From positions 1 through 9,006 of the forward strand of contig DAOVOW010000057.1 of NCBI GenBank assembly GCA_030629485.1: DNA of 9,006 nt. The letters are read 5' to 3'. Made by a program: the position numbers and the translations under genes. Under the pieces are notes generated by a model. That model was not told the DNA's origin and did no database searches. It saw only the letters and a program-made list of their open reading frames with translations. This document shows positions 1 to 6,486 of this stretch, one piece after another (the first letter of the stretch is position 1; each line of letters opens with the position of its first letter). This DNA comes from a bacterium. GTDB taxonomy: Bacteria > Zixibacteria > MSB-5A5 > GN15 > FEB-12.

Positions 1-518
1 AGGCGCTGGCTGAACAGAGCCGGATTGTCCGTCTCCCCCTGAACAGGGTGGGAACGCTGCATAAGATCGGCAAGATCTCGAGTCGACTGGAGCAGGGGTT
101 GGGACGTATCCCCTCGGCTCAAGAGATCGCCAAAGAACTGGAGTTGTCGGAGAGTGAGGTAGCCGACACTCTGAAGATTTCCAACAGCCACCTTTCTCTT
201 GATGCGCCGTTCTCGACTTCCGAGGACAACTCGCTGATAGATGTGCTGGAGGATGAGTTGCAGCCGTCGCCCGACGAGGCGTTGCTGAGTCAATCATTGA
301 GGGTTGAGATTGAGAAGGCACTGCATTCACTTACGCCGCGTGAGGCGGAAGTGATCAATCTTTATTTCGGTCTCAACCATGAGAAGGCTCTGACGCTCGA
401 AGAGATCGGCGCGCGGTTCTCGCTTACACGTGAACGAGTGCGACAAATCAAGGAGAAGGCGATCCGCCGCCTGAGGCACGCCTCACGCAGTCGTTCGTTG
501 CGTGCGTACCTGAACTGA
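1..518 (+). CDS. rpoD: RNA polymerase primary sigma factor (RpoD/SigA type), 3' part
   Basis: C-terminal 171 residues of a sigma-70 family factor that directs RNA polymerase to promoters. The frame is already open at base 3, and the residues there (ALAEQSRIVRLPLNRVG) are the end of region 2.4 and start of region 3, so the gene begins left of the window. The GTG at 48 is an internal valine, not the start. Region 3 follows (HKIGKISSRLEQ, then a PSAQEIAKELELSESEV helix-turn-helix-like segment). The LSLDAPF linker and the acidic SLIDVLEDE stretch of region 3.2 come next. Region 4 ends the protein, with LTPREAEVINLYFGL and the -35-binding helix-turn-helix ALTLEEIGARFSLTRERVRQIK. The presence of regions 3 and 4 with these near-canonical strings indicates a group 1 (or close group 2) sigma factor rather than an ECF factor. 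It is followed by a strong terminator and so ends its transcription unit. Confidence 0.93.
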   Translation, partial: ALAEQSRIVRLPLNRVGTLHKIGKISSRLEQGLGRIPSAQEIAKELELSESEVADTLKISNSHLSLDAPFSTSEDNSLIDVLEDELQPSPDEALLSQSLRVEIEKALHSLTPREAEVINLYFGLNHEKALTLEEIGARFSLTRERVRQIKEKAIRRLRHASRSRSLRAYLN

Positions 519-540
519 GGAATCGATTTATCAGTTTGAG

Positions 541-574
541 AAACCGCCCCCCTGCGAGAGGGCGGTTTTTTTTT
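541..574 (+). terminator. Rho-independent terminator of the sigma factor gene
   Basis: AAACCGCCC (541-549) pairs perfectly with GGGCGGTTT (560-568) across a 10-nt loop. The 3' arm runs directly into a run of T's to 574. It lies 22 bp after the sigma factor stop codon and in the same orientation. Confidence 0.92.
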
Positions 575-596
575 GGCGGTGTGTCGACGGAAGAGC

Positions 597-625
597 TTGA
601 CCTGTTATGGGCCGCGACATAGATT
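597..625 (+). promoter_or_regulatory. Possible sigma-70 promoter giving a near-leaderless mRNA
   Basis: TTGACC (597-602; 5 of 6 to TTGACA) is followed after 17 bp by TAGATT (620-625; 4 of 6 to TATAAT). The site sits between the upstream terminator and the next gene, where a promoter is expected. A start 6-7 bp after the -10 would fall on or beside the GTG at 632, and no Shine-Dalgarno sequence precedes that GTG. The assignment rests on motif match and position only. Confidence 0.4.
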
Positions 626-631
626 CCCGCC

Positions 632-2557
632 GTGATTGAATCCAATGAAGAATTCGCGCGGCACAGCCGATCGCTGCTGATGGCCCTACTGCTGATAACC
701 GTTTGCGTCGTAATTCTCAGAACGGCTTGGGTCTGTGACGACGCCTATATCTCTTTTCGTACCGTCGATAACTTTGTCAACGGCTACGGCCTAACCTGGA
801 ATACCGGCGAGAGAGTACAAGGATTCACCAACCCCTTCTGGGTATTTCTAATGGCTGCCTTCTACATGGTGACTGGTGAGTTATATTATACTAGCATCTT
901 TGTTTCACTGGCGCTGACGCTGGCAGCATTATTGACGGCGTCCCTGAAAGTTAGCCGCTCGACCACCGGTTGGGTGCTCATACTGGTGGCTGTTCTCTTC
1001 TCAAAGGCCTTCATAGATTATGCGACATCCGGTCTCGAGAATCCGCTCAGCTATCTCATCTTGGTGACTTTTTTCTATGTGTACCTGAATCGCCGACTGG
1101 ACCAAAACAATTTCTTCGTGCTTGCGCTGTTAGCGGCCCTTGCTGGTTTCAATCGGTTGGATACGATGCTTCTGTACATGCCGGCGCTGGCGGTTGCATT
1201 TTGGCGGCTGAAAGGGAGCAGAACGGTCGCTTTGGCCGTGCTCGGTTTCTCGCCCCTGATCTTGTGGGAGTGCTTCTCGATAGTCTACTATGGATTCCCT
1301 TTTCCAAACACTTACTATGCCAAGCTCTACTCGGGGGTTCCATTGTACGAGCGAATACACCAGGGATTCATCTATTATATAGAGACGCTTAATTTAGACC
1401 CACTGACTCTTATTGCTATCGCCGCCGGCTTCGCCGTTGTACTCATTACCCGGAATCGCAAAGCGGCGCCGCTGTCGGTAGGCGTCTTCGTGTACCTGGT
1501 GTACATCATCAGCGTAGGGGGAGATTTTATGAGCGGGCGGTTCTTCGCTGTTCCCTTACTGGCATCTCTGATGCTCATTTCGCAGTGGCGACACGCCGAA
1601 ACGTGGGCGACCCGGTTGATCCCGCTGGCGGCGGTGATGTTGATCGGGCTGACTTCGCCCCGGCCACCGCTTTTCAGCGACAAGTCATACGGCACTCATG
1701 GTGAGTCTGGAATCAATGAAAAGGGAATCGCCGACGAGCGCGCCTGGTATTATCAATCAACCGGGTTGCTTACCACCAGTCGCGGGCAACCCATGCCGGC
1801 TCACCACTGGTCGGACGATGGTCGTCGAGTTCGACTGAAGGGAGACAGTTTCATGACGTTGGGATGTGTCGGATTCGCCGGCTACTATGCCGGTCCGGAT
1901 GTACACATCTACGATGGCCTTGCATTGACCGAACCTCTCTTGGCTCGATTACCGACCATCGATTTGCGTGATTGGCGAGTGGGGCACTTTGGTCGCGTAC
2001 CGCCTTGGAAGTATCTAGAAGGGCTTGAAAACGGGACAAACACGATTGAAGACTCCTCACTGTCTGCCTTTTACGATTCGCTTTGTTTAATCACGCGCGG
2101 CGACATTCTCGACTGGGATCGGTTGGTTGCCATCTGGAGGATAAACACAGGTGGTTATGATTATCTTGTCGAGGCATATACTGAGAAACCAAGGCTGGAA
2201 GTCGACTACGCTGATATCTGCCCCCCCCAGACTGCTGGCATACCATGGGACGAGGAGGGAAACTATATCCTACGACCATCCGGCATTCGTATCAACCTCG
2301 ACTCGGTGCGGCATTCCGATCGGGTCGAGATCAGTATTGACCATAATGACCACTACCTGGTGATATTCGGTCGCGACTCCAGCGAATTGGCCAGCGTGAA
2401 GATCAAGAAGCGTCATACCAAGACCGGTGGGTTGAGAGTCGACACACTAAGCGTTCCCAACTATGCAAACGACGTTGGTTACGATAACATCGTGGTAATC
2501 CCCGAGTCAGGCGATGATCTATATAGCGTGGGACACGTCAGACTGCTCGAGGACTAA
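632..2557 (+). CDS. GT-C fold membrane glycosyltransferase (AftB/GT89-like)
   Basis: 641-residue polytopic membrane protein, probably an inner-membrane glycosyltransferase that takes sugars from a polyprenyl-phosphate donor on the periplasmic face. The first helix is at about residues 14-33. It is followed by the extracytoplasmic Asp-Asp motif typical of GT-C enzymes (D36-D37, in DDAYISFR) and a conserved stretch NGYGLTWNTGERVQGFTNPFW starting at N50. Further family-like motifs are SGLENPL (133-139), FPFPNTYYAKL (222-232) and GGDFMSGRFF. About ten hydrophobic segments fill residues 14-340, and the remaining 300 residues are soluble and presumably periplasmic. In that part, YDGLALTEPLLARLP resembles the tail of mycobacterial AftB-like arabinosyltransferases. 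The acceptor cannot be told. GTG 632 is the only start in the open frame before ATG 680, because a TAG lies at 620. The gene converges on a same-family gene 62 bp downstream, with no good terminator in the gap. A run of eight C's at 2221-2228 lies inside the frame. Confidence 0.8.
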   Translation: MIESNEEFARHSRSLLMALLLITVCVVILRTAWVCDDAYISFRTVDNFVNGYGLTWNTGERVQGFTNPFWVFLMAAFYMVTGELYYTSIFVSLALTLAALLTASLKVSRSTTGWVLILVAVLFSKAFIDYATSGLENPLSYLILVTFFYVYLNRRLDQNNFFVLALLAALAGFNRLDTMLLYMPALAVAFWRLKGSRTVALAVLGFSPLILWECFSIVYYGFPFPNTYYAKLYSGVPLYERIHQGFIYYIETLNLDPLTLIAIAAGFAVVLITRNRKAAPLSVGVFVYLVYIISVGGDFMSGRFFAVPLLASLMLISQWRHAETWATRLIPLAAVMLIGLTSPRPPLFSDKSYGTHGESGINEKGIADERAWYYQSTGLLTTSRGQPMPAHHWSDDGRRVRLKGDSFMTLGCVGFAGYYAGPDVHIYDGLALTEPLLARLPTIDLRDWRVGHFGRVPPWKYLEGLENGTNTIEDSSLSAFYDSLCLITRGDILDWDRLVAIWRINTGGYDYLVEAYTEKPRLEVDYADICPPQTAGIPWDEEGNYILRPSGIRINLDSVRHSDRVEISIDHNDHYLVIFGRDSSELASVKIKKRHTKTGGLRVDTLSVPNYANDVGYDNIVVIPESGDDLYSVGHVRLLED

Positions 2558-2619
2558 GGTCACCCGATGGGACCAGTTGGGTTAGAGAACTGACGCCTCG
2601 TTGCCGGTGGTGACGGCGG

Positions 2620-4260
2620 TCATTCTTTGGACAGACGGTCGAGCAGTTCCTCCTGGCCGCGCACCTGATCCTGTCTGACGAAGTGGCCGGACATCAGGTC
2701 TCGACCGCTGCGCTTCTTCACCCACTCATCAGGGTACTCTTTGATGGCTACATAGTCCCGTCGAAAGCGCGGATCGGCATCCAGATCGGCTCGCAGCGTC
2801 CAGGTGCCGTGGACGTGGATGAACGTCGGTCTCGCTTCATCGAACACGTAATCATAGAAGCGGCTCTGGTCTTTAAGCAGAGTGCGGGCTATGGTGGTAT
2901 CGCAAAGACATCCGAGATCGATCACCCGCAGATCGGAGTAGTACAGGGTGCCACCGACGTCGGGCAACAGCACCGAGCCATCTGTAATGCGCAGGTCTTC
3001 AGAGTATCCATTAAACCGAAAAGCATACTCCCTTGCGACGTCCCCGAATGGAACCACCGGCCAGCGGTAGAAGGACCGCAGGCGGGGCACATGCGTGTCC
3101 AGAGTGACCAGAATCAGAACTCCGGTCGCCACCATGCCGATGATATTTCTCAAGAGTGGGCGGTGCGCCGCCATGTTGATCAAATGCCAACCCATGACAG
3201 CGACCATGACATAGTAGAACGCCAAAAACGGTGTCGCGAATCGGTACTCGCGCATCCAGTCGTTCGGCAAGACCATGAACACCATGTAGCTGGTGAACAT
3301 CATCATCAGCAACGGCAGTCTTGGACGTCGATTCGCCCTTTTGCCGAAGCACGCCCAGAAGGCCACTATCGTCAAGCCGGGTATTACATACCACAGGTGG
3401 ACCCCGAAAACCGAGACCAGCAGCAGGTGGCACTTTTCGAGATAACCTTGCTGCAGAGTGACTGCCAGCCATAGGTCTTCAAGGGACGGGCCTCCTTTGA
3501 CATAATAGGTATGGGGTAACCATAGCCCGAAATAGGCCAGGCGAGTTGTGGTTACTAGCCCCATGATAGCAACTATTGTCACCAGATAGGCTGTGAGTTG
3601 TCTGGCGCACTCTTTTATTCTGTGTCGGTCAGAACCCCAGTGCAAGGCGACCAGTAAGGCGGGGAACACCCATCCGTACACTATTCCATCCGGTCTGGTC
3701 AGTGCCATGCTGCATACAATAACCCCTGTGATGACGGCCTGTTTTGCGGTGTGTCCACTCTGGTCGTCATAGGAAATCAGATATCGCAGCAGGAGCGCCG
3801 CGAGAGCGACCCACAATGAATTCTCCAAACCCGAGCAGGTCCACACGGTGAACGATGCATTGAGCGACAGACAGACCAGAGCGACCAAAGAAACAACAGT
3901 CTGCCCTGAGGTCAGACGCATCATGGAGCGATGTAGCAGCCAGTAGGCGATGCCCACCAGAAGCAGGCCGACCAGCTTTGGCACCACGTAGGGGTCAAAC
4001 ATGCGGACAAGGAAAAAGACCGACATCAACAGCAACCAAAGTGGATTGGAGAAGCCCTCTACTGGTTCCAGTCCCGGCTGGGCCACCAGGCCATGACCTT
4101 GGGCGAGACTCCGAGCATAAGAAAAGGTGATGCCGGCATCGTCGACAATCCACTCCCACAGCGGCCAGGTTGTGACCAGATATACGATCAGGGGACCAAG
4201 AATGACGACCAAGTCGGAAGCCAGGAGTTGTTTCAGGCGATTCATAGTACGGTTGGTCAC
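2620..4260 (-). CDS. GT-C fold membrane glycosyltransferase, second family member
   Basis: 546-residue polytopic protein of the same family as the convergent neighbour at 632-2557, probably transferring a sugar from a lipid carrier on the outer face of the inner membrane. After a first helix (about 16-33) comes the catalytic-type pair D40-D41 in DDAGITFSYAR. The matching stretch GHGLVAQPGLEPVEGFSNPLW starts at G55. CSGLENSLW (142-150), ALTRPDG (186-192), LWLPHTYYVKGG (246-257) and NDWMREYRFATPF (333-345) occupy the same order as in the neighbour. The periplasmic C-terminal part is about 170 residues, shorter than the neighbour's 300. It contains LLPDVGGTLYYSDLRVIDLG. The start is GTG at 4260, preceded by a weak purine-rich AAAAGAGAAA. 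ATG at 4245 is an alternative five codons in. The motif order supports the family, but substrate and acceptor are unknown. Confidence 0.8.
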   Translation of the reverse strand: MTNRTMNRLKQLLASDLVVILGPLIVYLVTTWPLWEWIVDDAGITFSYARSLAQGHGLVAQPGLEPVEGFSNPLWLLLMSVFFLVRMFDPYVVPKLVGLLLVGIAYWLLHRSMMRLTSGQTVVSLVALVCLSLNASFTVWTCSGLENSLWVALAALLLRYLISYDDQSGHTAKQAVITGVIVCSMALTRPDGIVYGWVFPALLVALHWGSDRHRIKECARQLTAYLVTIVAIMGLVTTTRLAYFGLWLPHTYYVKGGPSLEDLWLAVTLQQGYLEKCHLLLVSVFGVHLWYVIPGLTIVAFWACFGKRANRRPRLPLLMMMFTSYMVFMVLPNDWMREYRFATPFLAFYYVMVAVMGWHLINMAAHRPLLRNIIGMVATGVLILVTLDTHVPRLRSFYRWPVVPFGDVAREYAFRFNGYSEDLRITDGSVLLPDVGGTLYYSDLRVIDLGCLCDTTIARTLLKDQSRFYDYVFDEARPTFIHVHGTWTLRADLDADPRFRRDYVAIKEYPDEWVKKRSGRDLMSGHFVRQDQVRGQEELLDRLSKE

Positions 4261-4336
4261 TGTATTTCTCTTTTCGCGTCACATGAGCACGGATGCTGTC
4301 GTCTTGGAATACACCTTGCACCGCACACCGGGCTCA

Positions 4337-4364
4337 ATGTTAGAGAATCGCGTGAACATGTAAA
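4337..4364 (-). promoter_or_regulatory. Possible promoter for the leftward glycosyltransferase gene
   Basis: On the minus strand TTTACA (4364-4359; 5 of 6 to TTGACA) is followed after 16 bp by TAACAT (4342-4337; 4 of 6 to TATAAT). This would give a leader of about 70 nt before GTG 4260. No other sigma-70-like pair stood out in the upstream 150 bp. The call is motif-based only. Confidence 0.25.
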
Positions 4365-4553
4365 GGAAAATGTCACATCTGCGAGGACAGACAGCTTGCA
4401 TCAAAACCGCATTGCTTTTCAACGGTCAACTGGAATATTCGTTTCGAGCGGTAGCCGGCAACCTCTATCCACTGGTTACCGATTGATGCCGAAGTGGTGA
4501 AGTTTGTATCTTCTCATTTTTCACATCCTATTCAACACTTTGCTCCTTGCGGG

Positions 4554-4697
4554 TCGAAAGTCCTGTGGTTTCGAAGAAATCCTGCGGGTGAAACCCGGAC
4601 GAACGGGTTTGTTGAAAAAGGTGTCTTTAGCGGGTGGTGTTGGGCGACCCCGCCCGACACCCGTCTTGCAACCCACTGGCAGTCAGGCGAGTCGCCT
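4554..4697. repeat. Hairpin-rich noncoding block, possible dispersed repeat
   Basis: The gene-free stretch 4261-4702 contains four successive perfect or near-perfect hairpins. The first is TCGAAA/TTTCGA (4554-4559 with 4569-4574). The second is AAACCCG/CGGGTTT (4591-4597 with 4604-4610). The third is GGTGTTGGGCG/CGCCCGACACC (4636-4646 with 4651-4661, one G-T pair, 4-nt loop). The fourth is AGGCG/CGCCT (4685-4689 with 4693-4697). A second hairpin, CGGGT/ACCCG (4585-4589 with 4593-4597), would compete with the AAACCCG arm. No T-run follows any of them, so they do not look like terminators. The open frames across the block give no recognisable protein. The rest of 4365-4553 shows nothing I can name. 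The block ends six bases before the IS relic. Confidence 0.45.
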
Positions 4698-4702
4698 AAG
4701 TG

Positions 4703-4728
4703 TGATCTTCCCCCGGGAAAGTGGACAC
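4703..4728 (+). repeat. IS3-type terminal inverted repeat (orfB side)
   Basis: Twenty-six bases beginning TGATCTTCCCCCGG and ending AGTGGACAC. They match the inverted complement of 4991-5016 at 21 of 26 positions. The TGATCTT and GTGGACAC parts resemble the ends of IS3 itself. Confidence 0.85.
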
Positions 4729-4732
4729 CCAG

Positions 4733-4804
4733 TTAAGCTAGGGTAGCCAGTCGTTCGAAGTTGGTCGGGCTTTGGTAACCCAGGCTCGAATGACGGCGTT
4801 CACT
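4733..4804 (-). pseudogene. IS3 orfB remnant (C-terminus of DDE transposase)
   Basis: On the minus strand the residues SERRHSSLGYQSPTNFERL, then ATLA and a TAA at 4735-4733, are the characteristic end of IS3-family OrfB. The catalytic DDE region is absent. The join to orfA lies at about 4800-4812, the exact point being hidden by the short overlap. Confidence 0.85.
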
Positions 4805-4949
4805 GGCAGCGCCACCGATGCAACATGTTCTCGTTGATACCTAACTCACGGGCTGTCCCGGCTACGGTCCGACCGGGCTTACGACTCAATCGCACTGCCT
4901 CCACCTTGAAGGCTCAATCATAACTGCGACGCGACTCATTTACAGACAT
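4800..4949 (-). pseudogene. IS3 orfA remnant (helix-turn-helix part of transposase)
   Basis: ATG at 4949 is preceded by a good Shine-Dalgarno AGGAGG (4962-4957) at 7 nt. The reading is MSVNESRRSYD, then a TGA stop at codon 12, then AFKVEAVRLSRKPGRTVAG, TARELGINENMLHRWRCQ and a second stop at 4802-4800. The pattern FKVEAVRL followed by VAGTARELGI and LHRW is the HTH_Tnp_1 helix-turn-helix of IS3/IS911 OrfA. The remaining half of OrfA is missing, and both the in-frame stop and the deletion inactivate it. Confidence 0.85.
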
Positions 4950-4990
4950 CTGAACACCTCCTGAAAGAATCATAACACTATCCTTTCTCC

Positions 4991-5016
4991 GTGTCCACTA
5001 AACCGGGGGAACTTCA
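4991..5016 (-). repeat. IS3-type terminal inverted repeat (orfA side)
   Basis: Read on the minus strand it begins TGAAGTTCCCCCGG and ends AGTGGACAC, matching the other end at 21 of 26 positions. Read on the plus strand the same bases supply the GTG and the first codons of the open frame of the truncated histidine kinase. Confidence 0.85.
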
Positions 5017-6091
5017 AACAGATGCCTTTATCGTCAACGATTGCGGTATCCTTCAAACCGTATCGACGTTCTACGGTACGGTGCTGGATAGTATTGACCT
5101 GACCATTCCTCCGCACATCCGGAACCGGGAAATCATCAGCGAACAGGACCAGTTAAACGGCGGCACAATGACAACCGGCTTTACCTATGTCGAGGGCAGT
5201 CCCTTTATTCTGGTGGCGGTGTCTCGGCATCAAGCGGCGTTCAAGCATTGGTTCTATCAGCGAGCGGATGTGATATGGTTCCTCGTGGCCAGCATTGCCG
5301 GTATCCTGTTAGTTGGCTCCATGCGTTCCAGGCACATTGTGAATCGCCTTCGAGAGTCGGATATTCGGCGGGCAAGAATCCATCACAACTTAGAGTATAC
5401 GAATAAGATGGTGACCTTGGGGCGGTTGGCGGCCGGCGTTGCCCACGAAATCAATAATGCCCTGGCTATCATAAATGAAAAGGCCGGGCTTGTGAGGGAT
5501 ATCGCCACCCACACGGAGGATTTTCCCCGGCGCGACAAGATCCTTGGCATTGTGGACTCGATCACTACTTCGGTGGATCGCTGCAGCCGAGTTACCCGCC
5601 GGCTGCTGGGATTCGGTCGACGCATGGACGCGCAAAAAGAGCGGGTGGACCTTGCCTCGCTGGTGAATGATGTGCTCGAATTCCAGAAGACCGAAGCAAT
5701 TTATCGAAGGATCCAGATTGACATTGACGTTGCTCCGGATACTCAGTCAATCGAAAGTGATAGAGGACAGTTGCAGCAGGTGTTCTTGAACCTCATAAGT
5801 AATGCCTACGCTGCAGTCGAGGATGGAGGACGAATTGACATTACTATCAGTCAGCCAAACAGTAATGAAGTTGCGGTGACGATCAGCGACGATGGCGCCG
5901 GCATTCCAGAGAACGATCTGAAGAGCATTTTTGAACCCTTTTTCTCAACGAAAGGAGAGGCTGGTACCGGGCTTGGATTATCAATCACACGAGACCTTGT
6001 CGAAAAGTTGGGGGGACTGATAGAAGTAACCAGTGAGGTTGGCAAAGGAACCCGTTTCACGGTCAACCTCCCAGTAGATAAAGTGGGTTAG
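4991..6091 (+). CDS. Sensor histidine kinase, N-terminally truncated at an IS end
   Basis: Membrane sensor kinase of a two-component system. The native coding begins at about 5017. The first nine codons, including GTG 4991, are the IS3 terminal repeat, and an in-frame TAA lies at 4973. Residues about 11-90 look like the second half of an extracytoplasmic Cache sensor (AFIVNDCGILQT ... SPFILVAVSRHQAAF). A single membrane helix follows (about 94-110). The HisKA domain has H152 in LAAGVAHEINN, and the HATPase domain is complete: N-box LNLISNAYAAV with N267 and N271, G1 DDGAGIP (300-306), F-box FEPFF, G2 GTGLGLSI (325-332). Kinases of this kind normally start with another membrane helix and a full double-Cache domain, about 200 residues absent here. 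No Shine-Dalgarno precedes 4991, so expression is doubtful. ATG 5168 is a possible internal start. The catalytic core looks intact, and the gene leads the relay cassette. Confidence 0.85.
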   Translation: MSTKPGELQTDAFIVNDCGILQTVSTFYGTVLDSIDLTIPPHIRNREIISEQDQLNGGTMTTGFTYVEGSPFILVAVSRHQAAFKHWFYQRADVIWFLVASIAGILLVGSMRSRHIVNRLRESDIRRARIHHNLEYTNKMVTLGRLAAGVAHEINNALAIINEKAGLVRDIATHTEDFPRRDKILGIVDSITTSVDRCSRVTRRLLGFGRRMDAQKERVDLASLVNDVLEFQKTEAIYRRIQIDIDVAPDTQSIESDRGQLQQVFLNLISNAYAAVEDGGRIDITISQPNSNEVAVTISDDGAGIPENDLKSIFEPFFSTKGEAGTGLGLSITRDLVEKLGGLIEVTSEVGKGTRFTVNLPVDKVG

Positions 6092-6102
6092 GGAATGTTG
6101 CT

Positions 6103-6486
6103 ATGAACGGCTTGCGAGCTTTGTTAGTGGACGATGAAGAGGAATTCGTATCTACTCTTGTGGAGTGGCTGGATTACCGCGGAGTCACAGCAGGTTACGC
6201 GATTGACGGGGAAAAAGCTCTGGAGATGCTCCAAAAGGCCTCGTATGATGTGGTGGTTGTCGATCTGAAACTACCCGGCATGTCCGGCGTGGAACTGGTG
6301 CACATCGTAAGAAAAGCCTATCCGAAACTGCCCATAATCATGATAACCGGGCGCGGGTCCGGCAGAGATCAGGAATACGAAAAACCAGAGGGCGTCTACG
6401 ATTTCTTGCCAAAGCCGATTGACATTTCCGAGCTTGTAACGAAAATGAAAGAAGCTATTGAGGCCAATGAACACCGGCAACCGTAA
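6103..6486 (+). CDS. Single-domain response regulator (receiver only)
   Basis: 127-residue stand-alone CheY-like receiver that accepts a phosphoryl group from a histidine kinase. The acidic pair D10-D11 (LLVDDEEEF), phosphoacceptor D54 (VVVVDLKLPGMSG), T82 (MITGRG) and K104 (FLPKPIDI) are all present, so it should be phosphorylated normally. There is no output domain, so it must act by protein contact or hand its phosphate on, as Spo0F does. An AGGGA at 6090-6094, overlapping the kinase stop, lies 8 nt before ATG 6103. The gap to the kinase is 11 bp, and the next gene starts inside this gene's last codons, so the three are probably co-translated. The loop after T82 (GSGRDQEYEKPEGVYDFL) lacks the usual EAMKLGA run of its relatives. 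Confidence 0.93.
   Translation: MNGLRALLVDDEEEFVSTLVEWLDYRGVTAGYAIDGEKALEMLQKASYDVVVVDLKLPGMSGVELVHIVRKAYPKLPIIMITGRGSGRDQEYEKPEGVYDFLPKPIDISELVTKMKEAIEANEHRQP

Larger units (their letters stand above)
4703..5016 (-). mobile_element. IS3-family element relic, internally deleted (314 bp)
   Basis: A miniature derivative of an IS3-family insertion sequence. Both ends carry the IS3-type terminal repeat starting with TGA and containing TTCCCCCGG and AGTGGACAC. Between them, on the minus strand, are the N-terminal part of orfA (4949-4800) and the last codons of orfB (about 4804-4733), joined directly. Roughly the central 900 bp of a normal IS of 1.2-1.3 kb are therefore missing. The element has no functional transposase and could only move if a full copy elsewhere acted in trans. 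The flanking bases (GTG before 4703, AAC after 5016) show no 3-bp target duplication. That points to a rearrangement or deletion next to the element after it landed. Confidence 0.88.

Noticed and set aside
970..1392. 140-codon open frame on the plus strand
   Set aside because: It overlaps the 632-2557 gene in another frame and has Cys/Gly-rich content without membrane pattern or motif.
2558..2619. Bidirectional terminator between the convergent glycosyltransferase genes
   Set aside because: Only short imperfect inverted repeats (for example GGT..CCC/GGGACC) and no T-run on either strand were found.
2683..3474. 263-codon open frame on the plus strand
   Set aside because: It lies entirely opposite the glycosyltransferase gene on the minus strand, has low-complexity His/Gln/Asp-rich residues and no recognisable domain. 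It is a shadow frame.
4494..4746. Two overlapping 80-codon open frames on the plus strand
   Set aside because: They run through the hairpin block and into the IS terminus. Neither gives a recognisable protein or has a Shine-Dalgarno, and the DNA structure explains the region better.
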